16,643 nucleotides of DNA from Coriobacteriales bacterium. GTDB lineage: Bacteria > Actinomycetota > Coriobacteriia > Coriobacteriales > UBA8131. Position numbers and translations under genes: made by a program. Below are positions 6,050-12,650 of this stretch, one piece after another. The stretch is from positions 1-16,643 of the forward strand of contig JAISMZ010000006.1 in assembly GCA_031276475.1 (NCBI GenBank). Direction: 5' to 3'. Every line of letters starts with the position of its first letter. The first letter of the stretch is position 1. A model generated the notes under the pieces. It ran no database searches, had not been told where the DNA came from, and saw nothing but the letters and a program-made list of their open reading frames with translations.

Positions 6050-6510
6050 GAGCCCTCCTCGTCGCTCAAAGCGTCCAGATGGGCGATCAGAGCGTCCAGC
6101 GCCTCAAGATAGGAACGCAGTCCCTTGCCCATGAAGCAGCCAATGCAGACATCGGTCATCAATGAATTACGGCGAAATTCCTCGCGCGTGGTAATGTCGC
6201 TGAGATGTACCTCCACGACCGGCGTTGGCACGGCGGCGATGGCGTCACGCAGAGCTACAGAATAATGCGTATGGGCAGCAGGATTATAGACGATGCCGGC
6301 ATAGGCGCGGGGCGCGTTTTGAATGGTGTCGACCAGCTGACCTTCGTGGTTGGTCTGAAAGAACTGCAAGGTCACGCGCTCGCCATAGCCTGTCTGAACA
6401 TATTGGGCGATGGCCCGATTGATGTCGTCAAGGCTTTGTGAGCCATAGATATCCGGTTCGCGGCGGCCCAAAAGGTTGAGGTTGGGGCCGTTCAGTACAA
6501 GGAGCTTCAT
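6046..6510 (-). CDS. aroQ: 3-dehydroquinate dehydratase, type II
   Basis: AroQ dehydrates 3-dehydroquinate to 3-dehydroshikimate, the third step of the shikimate pathway, as a cytoplasmic dodecamer. The 154-residue length is typical. Visible motifs are LVLNGPNLNLLGRREPDIYG (4-23) with the flexible-loop Arg and catalytic Tyr22, FFQTNHEGQLVD (50-61), YNPAAHTHYSVALRDAI (75-91) and VVEVHLSDITTREEFR (98-113) with catalytic His102 and Arg113. The usual AYTHTS stretch reads AHTHYS, a modest substitution that keeps His82. The tail after residue 117 (TDVCIGCFMGKG) departs from the common APVAxGxIxGFG form. ATG at 6510 has AAGGA five bases upstream. It starts 16 bases after aroB and overlaps pepP by four bases. 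Confidence 0.94.
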   Translation of the reverse strand: MKLLVLNGPNLNLLGRREPDIYGSQSLDDINRAIAQYVQTGYGERVTLQFFQTNHEGQLVDTIQNAPRAYAGIVYNPAAHTHYSVALRDAIAAVPTPVVEVHLSDITTREEFRRNSLMTDVCIGCFMGKGLRSYLEALDALIAHLDALSDEEGS

Positions 6511-6526
6511 GCTGTTCCTTTCTGCC

Positions 6527-7666
6527 TTACTGCTGTGCCTGCTGCCAGTATAGCAGGTAGATTTTAATCAGATCGGGATCCACCAACGTGGCCTGCCAGT
6601 GGCCAGGAGCCTCGGCAAAGACGAAGCGGACGGCGCCGTCGCGAACCTTCTTATCGGATAGCATGGCGGCATAGAGTTCCTCAGCCCTAACATGGGCTAC
6701 CGCCGGCGCCAGAGGCGTAAACAGAGCAAGTGCTTCCAGCGCAGCTTCCTGTTCAACAGCAAACTCAACCGGGGCGCCAACCGCTTCGGTGGCCAGGCGT
6801 GCGGCAAAACGGATGCCTTCTGCAACCGCCCTGCCGTGCCCAACCGCGCCAAAACCGGCGCAGGTCTCAAGGGCATGGGCAAAGGTGTGGCCGTAGTTCA
6901 GACATTCGCGCCGGCCGGCCTCGCGCTCATCGGCAACCACCACCGAGGCCTTAAAACGCAGGGCGCGGACAATGGCCTGGGCAAGGACAGGGCGCTCGCG
7001 AGCGGCGAGCGCGGCGTTGTTCTCCAGAAGCCAGTTATAGAACTCCGGCGAGTCGATGATCGCCGATTTAACCAGCTCGGCCAGGCCGTTTGCCCACTCG
7101 GCATCCGGCAGGCTGTCAAGCAGATTAAGGTCGCAGAGCACGTAGGCGGGCTGGTAGAAGCTGCCGACGAGGTTCTTGCCGGCAGCTAGATCGATGGCCG
7201 TCTTGCCGCCTATCGAGGAGTCGACCATCGCCAAAAGCGAGCTGGGCAGCTGAACAAAGGGCACGCCGCGCATCCAGGTGGAGGCCACAAATCCGGCCAG
7301 GTCGCCAACCACGCCACCGCCCAGGGCCACAACCACGGTGTCGCGTCCAATGCCGGCTGCGGCAAAGGCCTCCCAGAGCTCGCCGGCGTTTGCCAGAGAC
7401 TTGCTCTGCTCGCCGGCCGCCACACTGAACAGAGTTGTGGAGAAACCCGCGGCGTGAAGCGCCTCGCGAGCCGCCCGGGCATAAAGCGGCCCGACGTTGC
7501 TGTCGCTGAGTACGACGGCCTGGTTGATCTGCGACAGGGCCGACACCACGCGCAGCTGCTCACCGGCGCTGGCGAGCAGTCCCGAGCCAACACGGATGTC
7601 GTAGCTGCGCCCGGCGTCCAGGACGATTTGCAGGCGGGTGGTTTTGGGGAGGTACTGATCGGTCAC
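6527..7666 (-). CDS. aroB: 3-dehydroquinate synthase
   Basis: AroB turns DAHP into 3-dehydroquinate, the second shikimate step, using NAD and a divalent metal. The 379-residue protein shows the NAD-binding segment VVVALGGGVVGDLAGFVAST (111-130), the nucleotide-contact GEQSKSL (85-91), QLPSSLLAMVDSSIGGKTAI (139-158), GKNLVGSFYQP (163-173), and the metal ligands Glu197 (NGLAELVKSAII), His260 (LNYGHTFAHALE) and His277 (VGHGRAVAEG). SDKKVRDGAVRFVF (337-350) is the conserved C-terminal motif. The GTG start at 7666 overlaps the aroK stop by four bases (GTGA), with an AGAGGTG ribosome site upstream. Some positions differ from the Gram-negative consensus (PSSLLAM rather than PTTLLAQ), but all metal ligands are kept. 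Confidence 0.95.
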   Translation of the reverse strand: MTDQYLPKTTRLQIVLDAGRSYDIRVGSGLLASAGEQLRVVSALSQINQAVVLSDSNVGPLYARAAREALHAAGFSTTLFSVAAGEQSKSLANAGELWEAFAAAGIGRDTVVVALGGGVVGDLAGFVASTWMRGVPFVQLPSSLLAMVDSSIGGKTAIDLAAGKNLVGSFYQPAYVLCDLNLLDSLPDAEWANGLAELVKSAIIDSPEFYNWLLENNAALAARERPVLAQAIVRALRFKASVVVADEREAGRRECLNYGHTFAHALETCAGFGAVGHGRAVAEGIRFAARLATEAVGAPVEFAVEQEAALEALALFTPLAPAVAHVRAEELYAAMLSDKKVRDGAVRFVFAEAPGHWQATLVDPDLIKIYLLYWQQAQQ

Positions 7667-8184
7667 AGCTCACCTCTTGCTTTCAGTTTGCGTATCACTT
7701 CGCGGGCCACCTGGTTGATGCCGCATTCATCGGTTGGCACGGTGAGGTTGGCAACCTCCTCGTAGAGCTGCTGGCGCTGGCGCAGAAGTTCGTCCGGAGC
7801 TATTGCACCGTTGAGCAGCGGCCGGTTTGAAGAGCCGCCAACGCGCCGCAATACGTTTTCTGGGCTGACCCTGAGGTAGACGACCGTGCCCAGGGCCTTG
7901 AGCAGCTCGCGATTGCGCTGCCGGATGACGATGCCGCCGCCGCAGGAAAGCACCGTGCGTTCGCGACTGGGCATCGTCTCTAAAAAGGCCGTCTCGAGGT
8001 CGCGAAACGCCTCCTCGCCGCGCTCGCTGAAGATCTGCGTTACGCTGAGGCCCTCCTGACGCTCCAGGTAGACGTCGATGTCGATGCTGCTGAGGTGCTG
8101 CCAGCGGGCGATCTTGCGGGCGACGCTGGATTTACCGGCTCCCATGAAGCCAATCAAGATGATGTGGCGCTTCCCTAGGCCCAC
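7663..8184 (-). CDS. aroK: Shikimate kinase
   Basis: Shikimate kinase phosphorylates shikimate with ATP (fifth pathway step). With the GTG start at 8184 the protein has 173 residues, the usual size. Visible motifs are the P-loop GFMGAGKS (12-19), the shikimate-contact DIDVYLERQEG (35-45, family pattern D-x-D), GEEAFRDLE (56-64) with Arg61, SCGGGIVIR (80-88) and the lid region NRPLLNG (120-126). A longer reading from an ATG at 8274 would overlap aroC by 83 bases and add an Ala/Pro-rich head with no family match, so it was rejected. GGTGA at 8192-8196, which contains the aroC stop, sits seven bases before the GTG. The downstream end overlaps aroB by four bases. Confidence 0.93.
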   Translation of the reverse strand: MGLGKRHIILIGFMGAGKSSVARKIARWQHLSSIDIDVYLERQEGLSVTQIFSERGEEAFRDLETAFLETMPSRERTVLSCGGGIVIRQRNRELLKALGTVVYLRVSPENVLRRVGGSSNRPLLNGAIAPDELLRQRQQLYEEVANLTVPTDECGINQVAREVIRKLKARGEL

Positions 8185-8191
8185 TGCTGGC

Positions 8192-8196
8192 TCACC
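8192..8196 (-). promoter_or_regulatory. Ribosome binding site of aroK made from the aroC stop codon
   Basis: On the - strand GGTGA matches the end of the AGGAGGTGA consensus and lies seven bases before the GTG at 8184. Its last three bases are the aroC TGA, so ribosomes finishing aroC uncover or occupy this site. It supports the short aroK start. Confidence 0.55.
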
Positions 8197-9403
8197 GCTC
8201 GCCTGTGCCGCGTGCCCAGGAAGTGCTGCGGGCGGTAAGCCGGTTGATGTAGTGCTCAAAGGCCGCCAGGGCATCGGTTAAGTTGTCGCCGCCAAATTTC
8301 TTGCCGTAGGCATCGGCCAAAACCATCGCCACCTCGGCCTCGGCAACCACGGCCGCCGCAGGTACCGCCACCACATCGCTGCGCTCACGCGAGGCCTCGC
8401 GGCGCTGCCCGCTGAGCAGATCGACGGTCGCCAACGGCTGGGTCAGCGTTGGGATGGGCTTCATCACGCAACTGGCTAACAAAAGCTCGCCGTTGGTCAT
8501 GCCGCCCTCCAGGCCGCCGGCGTTGTTGGTCGCCCGCTGCGGCTGAATGCGCCCGGAATCCGTCTCGGAGACGATTATCGGGTCGTGTACCTCGCTGCCC
8601 GGCAGGGCACCGGCCGCAAAACCGAGGCCAAACTGCACACCTTTGATCGCCGGGATGCTCACCAAGGCCGCCGCCAATCGCCCGTCCAGGCGCTGCGTGG
8701 CTTCAGCGTAGCCGCCGATTCCCGGCACCAGGCCGCTGGCCACCACATTAAACCAGCCGCCCAGGCTGTCCCCCGCCGCACGGGCCGCGTCGATGGCCGC
8801 CTTCATCGCCTCGGTGCTTTGCGCGTCCGGACAGCGCAGCTCCGAGCGCTCGATCTTTTCTGTGGAGAACACCGCGCCTTTGCGGGCTATCAGCTCCTCT
8901 GGTAAAGTGACCGTGCCGATGCGCGTGACGTAGGAGCTTATCTCGACCCCAAAGTTTGCCAGCCAGGCCTTGGCCACGGCTCCAGCCGCCACCCGCGCCG
9001 CGCTCTCGCGGGCAGAGGCCCGCTCCAAGACATCGCGGCAGTCATCGCTGGCCGTCTTTTGCACGCCGGCGAGGTCAGCATGTCCGGGTCGCGGAGTCTG
9101 TTCGCGAACAAGATCTACCGGAGCGCGACCCTCGGCGGCCATTCGCTCTTGCCAGTTGGGCCAGTCGCGATTATCGATCTGCAAAGCGATGGGGCTGCCC
9201 AGGGTGCGGCCAAAGCGCAGTCCGCTCAAGATGCGCACCGTGTCGCGCTCAATGGCCATCCGACCACCGCGTCCGTAACCGCTTTGGCGGCGGGTAAGAT
9301 CGGCATCTATCGCCGCAGTTGAGAGCGCAAAGCCGCTGGGCACCTCCGAGACGATGGCCAGCAAGGCCGGCCCGTGTGACTCACCTGCTGTCGTATAACG
9401 CAT
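8192..9403 (-). CDS. aroC: Chorismate synthase
   Basis: AroC converts EPSP to chorismate, the last common step of aromatic amino-acid synthesis, and needs reduced FMN. The 403-residue protein carries the family signatures: TTAGESHGPALL (4-15), RRQSGYGRGGRMAIE (38-52), RPGHADLAGVQK (105-116), LERASARESAARVAAG (126-141), TNNAGGLEGGMTNG (292-305), KPIPTL (315-320) and the C-terminal RSDVVAVPAAAVVAEAEVAM (341-360). The ATG at 9403 begins exactly at the conserved MRYTTAGESHG. A reading from 9502 would overlap aroE by 65 bases with an unrelated head. AAGGAG lies five bases before 9403, preceded by an A-tract. It follows aroE by 34 bases, the largest gap within the aro genes, and leads aroK by seven bases. 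Confidence 0.96.
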   Translation of the reverse strand: MRYTTAGESHGPALLAIVSEVPSGFALSTAAIDADLTRRQSGYGRGGRMAIERDTVRILSGLRFGRTLGSPIALQIDNRDWPNWQERMAAEGRAPVDLVREQTPRPGHADLAGVQKTASDDCRDVLERASARESAARVAAGAVAKAWLANFGVEISSYVTRIGTVTLPEELIARKGAVFSTEKIERSELRCPDAQSTEAMKAAIDAARAAGDSLGGWFNVVASGLVPGIGGYAEATQRLDGRLAAALVSIPAIKGVQFGLGFAAGALPGSEVHDPIIVSETDSGRIQPQRATNNAGGLEGGMTNGELLLASCVMKPIPTLTQPLATVDLLSGQRREASRERSDVVAVPAAAVVAEAEVAMVLADAYGKKFGGDNLTDALAAFEHYINRLTARSTSWARGTGER

Positions 9404-9408
9404 CTCAG

Positions 9409-9414
9409 CTCCTT
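9409..9414 (-). promoter_or_regulatory. Ribosome binding site that sets the aroC start
   Basis: AAGGAG on the - strand lies five bases before the ATG at 9403 and is preceded by an uninterrupted A-tract (T at 9413-9419 on the + strand). This is the strongest ribosome site inside the aro genes and rules out the upstream in-frame start at 9502. Confidence 0.8.
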
Positions 9415-9437
9415 TTTTTGCGATTCTCAGTCTTTGC

Positions 9438-10355
9438 TCACAACGCGAGCGGCGTGATGGTACTGACCCCTCGTCGCTGGCATTCGGCCAGCGCCGCAAC
9501 ACGCATCACATCGCGAGGGGCACTAAGCTTCAGACCCTGCTGGCCAGCCCAAAATTCAATGCTCAGGGCCGCCTGCTCAATGAGCATCTCCAGTCCGTCC
9601 AAAACCTGGGCGCCGCGAGCCTGGGCGCCGCGCAGCAAAGCTGAACCTCCGCGTCCATAGTTGACGTCGAGCACAATCTGAGCGGCACCGAGCAATTGCG
9701 GGGAGACGACCGGCTCGGCAAAGGAGTTGGCTCCGACCGTCGTAGCATCGATGATCACGCGGGCCGCCAACAGCGCCACCTCCGCCGCAGCATCGCCATA
9801 GGCCAGCGGAATTATTCGTGTTTGCACGGACGGTGAGGCAGTAAAAACCAGGGACTCCACCAACTGAACAGCCCTTTGCCGATTACGACTGAGCACCGTG
9901 ACGCTCGGCGCACAGCCGCGAATAAGCTCGAGCAATATCACTTTTGCCACCGCACCGGTTCCGCAAAGCACAAAGCTGCTGGCATCTACGCTAACGCCTT
10001 GCCGACTGAGCGCAATAACCGCGCCCTGGCCGTCGGTGTTGGCGCAACAAATGCGCGTGCTGCCCGGTGCCGAGAAGAGCACGTTGGCAGCCCCTACGTG
10101 CTTTGCCACGTCGTCGAGGCAGTCCTCTGCTGCCGCAAAGGCCTCGCGCTTCCAGGGCGTGGTGACGTTGGCGGCGATGAGGCCAGACTCTCCTGCCCGC
10201 AGACGGGTGATTCCCGCATCAAAGTCCGCATACTCACAACAGGGCACAAGCTGATAGTTCCAGTCCAGCCCCAGATGGGCATAGGCGGCCGCATGCATCA
10301 CTGGCGAAAGCGAGTGCTCCACGGGAAAGCCGAACAGCGCCACCGAGCACGTCAT
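9438..10355 (-). CDS. aroE: Shikimate dehydrogenase
   Basis: AroE reduces 3-dehydroshikimate to shikimate with NADPH. The 305-residue protein is a little longer than the usual ~275 owing to a C-terminal tail. Visible features are the substrate-binding VEHSLSPVMH (12-21, Ser15 and Ser17), NVTTPWK (63-69) with catalytic Lys69, NTDGQG (106-111) with catalytic Asp108, the dinucleotide loop CGTGAVAK (131-138) and DGLEMLIEQAALSIEFW (253-269). Two places are atypical: the NADP loop reads GTGAVAK rather than GAGGAAR, and the usual DxxYxPxxTxLL reads DVNYGRGGSALL. The catalytic pair is kept, so activity is expected, though cofactor preference or a quinate/shikimate relative cannot be settled by eye. 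The ATG overlaps the preceding stop (ATGA). A yqeG relative upstream matches Bacillus gene order. Confidence 0.88.
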   Translation of the reverse strand: MTCSVALFGFPVEHSLSPVMHAAAYAHLGLDWNYQLVPCCEYADFDAGITRLRAGESGLIAANVTTPWKREAFAAAEDCLDDVAKHVGAANVLFSAPGSTRICCANTDGQGAVIALSRQGVSVDASSFVLCGTGAVAKVILLELIRGCAPSVTVLSRNRQRAVQLVESLVFTASPSVQTRIIPLAYGDAAAEVALLAARVIIDATTVGANSFAEPVVSPQLLGAAQIVLDVNYGRGGSALLRGAQARGAQVLDGLEMLIEQAALSIEFWAGQQGLKLSAPRDVMRVAALAECQRRGVSTITPLAL

Positions 10356-10933
10356 GCGTCGTCCTGATCCGCAGCCCTGTTGGCACCTTCTTCACAGGTC
10401 GCGCCCACGCCGTTCGCCGCAAAAAAGGCGCCGTCCCGATCTACAGCTGCATCCGGCCGCACGCTGCCCAACAAACGCCGCTCGAGTTGGCGCAACAGCA
10501 GCGTGTGCCAAAGATCATGTTCGCTGAGCGGAGAGAGCAGCGCGGTGCGCATCCCCAAAAGTTTACCACCCACAACATCGGTCATCAGCTGATCGCCCAC
10601 CACCAGGGTCTGACGCGCGCGGGCACCGATGCGGTGCTGTGCCGCAAGAAAGGCAAAAGGCAGCGGTTTGATCGCCCGCCAGACGATGGGCAACTCAAGC
10701 TGGGCGGCGTAGCGCAGCACTACTCGATGCCAATTGTTGGAGAGCAGGCAGACACGAATGCCGCGCTGGCGTACGGTTTCTATCCAAGCCTTTGCCTCTG
10801 GCGCGACAGAATCGCTGTCGCGGGCGACAATGGTGTTGTCAATGTCGAGCAAAACATAGCGGATCCCCATCGCGTCCAGTTTGCGTTGGCTGAGACAGGC
10901 AAGGGACTTCAGATAAAGGTCGGGAGCGATCAC
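10352..10933 (-). CDS. YqeG-family HAD phosphatase (subfamily IIIA)
   Basis: The 193-residue protein has the YqeG pattern: LLDIDNTIV (28-36) with the nucleophile pair Asp30/Asp32, CLLSNNWHRV (62-71) with Ser65, AIKPLPFAF (87-95) with Lys89, and VVGDQLMTDVVGGKLLG (111-127) with Asp114 and Asp119. YqeG proteins are small predicted phosphatases without a large cap; some relatives act on phosphatidylglycerol phosphate, but the substrate here is not known. The last ~35 residues (about 158-193) are acidic, Ala/Gly-rich and outside the family core. GTG at 10933 overlaps the mltG stop (GTGA); AGGAGGT at 10946-10952 is rather far, 12 bases away. The ATGA overlap with aroE repeats the yqeG-aroE neighbourhood of Bacillus, though without yqeH between them. 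Confidence 0.87.
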   Translation of the reverse strand: MIAPDLYLKSLACLSQRKLDAMGIRYVLLDIDNTIVARDSDSVAPEAKAWIETVRQRGIRVCLLSNNWHRVVLRYAAQLELPIVWRAIKPLPFAFLAAQHRIGARARQTLVVGDQLMTDVVGGKLLGMRTALLSPLSEHDLWHTLLLRQLERRLLGSVRPDAAVDRDGAFFAANGVGATCEEGANRAADQDDA

Positions 10934-12192
10934 GCGATTCCAAAGACCTCCTCATAGACGGCCTTAGCCTGCTCAAACTCCTCGTAGGTGCTGCAAAAGG
11001 TATGCTGCCCCCCTTTGCTGGTGAGCACATAGTAAAGGTAGCTGCTGTCCTGCGGATGCGCGGCCGCCTCGATGGATTTGATCTGCGGCGAGCATATCGG
11101 CCCAGCCGGCAGCGCGTCAACCTGATAGGTGTTATAGGGGCTGTCCACCTCCAGATCGACGTTATACAACGGGTGGCCGTCATAGCTGGGCCCAAGCGCG
11201 TAGATCACCGTGGCATCAATCTGGAGGCGCATGCCTTCGCTCAGGCGGTTATAGACAACCGAAGACACCAGGGCTCGCTCCTCATCCAGGGCGGTCTCCT
11301 TCTCAATCAGCGAGGCGATGGTCAAGACCTGAAACAGCGACAGACCATGCTCCGTGGCATAGACTAAGTCAAGACCCTCCGTCTCGACAGTAAACTGGTC
11401 AAGCAGCACGCGGATCACATAATCGGCATTTGCCGTCTTGGGGATGTCATAGGTTTTGGGATAGAGGTACCCTTCCAACGAATTGTTATAGACGCCGACG
11501 AGAAAGGGATAGTCTCCCTGGTAGCGGTCGGCCTGATAAGCCAAGGCGATAAAATCTTCCGCCTTAATGGTTAGCCCTGGAGTGCTTGCAACCTTTGCCG
11601 CGGTCTGCTCGACACTGAGGCCTTCGGGGATGGTCAATCTGGCGATGGTGTCCTCTGGCAGTGGGCCAGCAATCAGGGCATCTACCAGTTCATTTATCTT
11701 ATTGGAGAGATCCATGCCGGCTTCCAGCTGATAGTCTCCCGGCTTGAGCTGTTCGGCGACTCCGCGCTCTTTAACGGCGTTGATAAAACCGCTCTCATCG
11801 GTGAGAACGCCCGTCTGGCGCAGCATGCGAGCGATATCGGTCGTCGTGGAGCCGGTGGGAACCGTGACCTTAATCGGCGTGCCTACCACTACCTGCGTTG
11901 GTGTTGAGAACATGGAATAGGCAAAGAAGCCGCCGGCCAATAAGGCTGCTATCAGCGCGATTATCAAACTGACCACCAGCACGGTATGCCGTCGGGAATG
12001 CCGCGGGCGGATGGCGGAGGTGTCGTAGGTGGGAAACTCACGGGCGGCCTTACGGTGAGCGGCGTTGGAGCGCCGAAACTCGTAGTGCCTGACGGCACCG
12101 TGGCGGGCCTGACCGGGCTGAGAAACGCCTGTCTCCGCTTCTTTGGGCGCCGGCTTGTTTTGGCGCTGATGTCTGCCTTGGTATTCTGCCAT
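10930..12192 (-). CDS. mltG: Endolytic peptidoglycan transglycosylase
   Basis: MltG cuts nascent glycan strands beside the membrane and is thought to end glycan polymerisation. The 420-residue protein has a basic, cytoplasmic head (1-69), one membrane anchor (about 71-95) and an extracellular part with a LysM-like region followed by the YceG catalytic domain. Family motifs are RLTIPEGLS (185-193), LEGYLYPKTYDI (239-250), IASLIEKETALDEERALVSS (292-311) with catalytic Glu297, YNRLSEGMRLQIDATVIYAL (314-333), SPYNTYQVDALPAGPICSP (351-369) and a final GGQHTF (394-399). The head is much longer than in Escherichia coli, a pattern seen in Actinobacteria. ATG at 12192 has GAGGA ten bases upstream. It follows ruvX by 13 bases, as in the Bacillus alaS-yrrK-yrrL neighbourhood. 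Confidence 0.94.
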   Translation of the reverse strand: MAEYQGRHQRQNKPAPKEAETGVSQPGQARHGAVRHYEFRRSNAAHRKAAREFPTYDTSAIRPRHSRRHTVLVVSLIIALIAALLAGGFFAYSMFSTPTQVVVGTPIKVTVPTGSTTTDIARMLRQTGVLTDESGFINAVKERGVAEQLKPGDYQLEAGMDLSNKINELVDALIAGPLPEDTIARLTIPEGLSVEQTAAKVASTPGLTIKAEDFIALAYQADRYQGDYPFLVGVYNNSLEGYLYPKTYDIPKTANADYVIRVLLDQFTVETEGLDLVYATEHGLSLFQVLTIASLIEKETALDEERALVSSVVYNRLSEGMRLQIDATVIYALGPSYDGHPLYNVDLEVDSPYNTYQVDALPAGPICSPQIKSIEAAAHPQDSSYLYYVLTSKGGQHTFCSTYEEFEQAKAVYEEVFGIA

Positions 12193-12205
12193 TCGCTGTC
12201 AGTCC

Positions 12206-12646
12206 TCAGATTGGCTCGTCGGTTTTACGGTCCACGGCACAGCCGCCATCCAGATAGGCCTGTAAAAACAGTGAAGCCGCTATTTTATCAGTTTTGCCCC
12301 GCATTCCGCGGGCATCCAGGCCACCGGCCCGCAAAACGCGCCGAGCCTCGGCACTGGAGAGCCGTTCATCGACAAAACGTAGGGGCAGCCCCGCAGCAGT
12401 GGCGATTTTCTCAGCCTGCTCGCGAACTAAAGCTGCCTGAGAATTCTCGCGACCATCCATTGAAAGTGGCAGCCCGACGACCAGCATCTCTGGCTGATAA
12501 TCCTCAAGCAGCTGCCGAAACGGCGGTGCCAGCGAGAAGACTTCTGCATGCGACAGCACCCGCAAGGGGCTTGCCATCCGCCCGCTGGCGTCGCTTACAG
12601 CCAGACCGACGCGCTTCTCTCCGATGTCCAAGGCCAGATACCGCAT
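12206..12646 (-). CDS. ruvX: RuvX/YqgF-family putative Holliday-junction resolvase (pre-16S rRNA nuclease)
   Basis: The 146-residue product fits the family (~140). It has an RNase H-like fold with LALDIGEKRVGLAVSD (4-19, Asp7), VVGLPLSMDGRENS (56-69), FVDERLSSAEA (91-101) and KTDKIAASLFLQAYLD (118-133, Asp120). YqgF proteins have been linked to Holliday-junction cutting and to maturation of the 16S rRNA 5' end; which role applies here is not shown. The same frame stays open far into alaS (to 13228), but that upstream part has no family similarity. The start is the ATG at 12646, which begins the conserved first strand, four bases after the alaS stop. The ribosome site (GGTAAG) is weak, so translation is probably coupled to alaS. 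Confidence 0.92.
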   Translation of the reverse strand: MRYLALDIGEKRVGLAVSDASGRMASPLRVLSHAEVFSLAPPFRQLLEDYQPEMLVVGLPLSMDGRENSQAALVREQAEKIATAAGLPLRFVDERLSSAEARRVLRAGGLDARGMRGKTDKIAASLFLQAYLDGGCAVDRKTDEPI

Positions 12647-12650
12647 GTTC

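Noticed and set aside
8185..8274. Longer aroK start at 8274
   Set aside because: It would overlap aroC by 83 bases and add a head without family similarity; GTG at 8184 has a GGTGA site and gives the normal size.
9404..9502. Longer aroC start at 9502
   Set aside because: It overlaps aroE by 65 bases and lies before the strong AAGGAG site; the conserved N-terminus begins at 9403.
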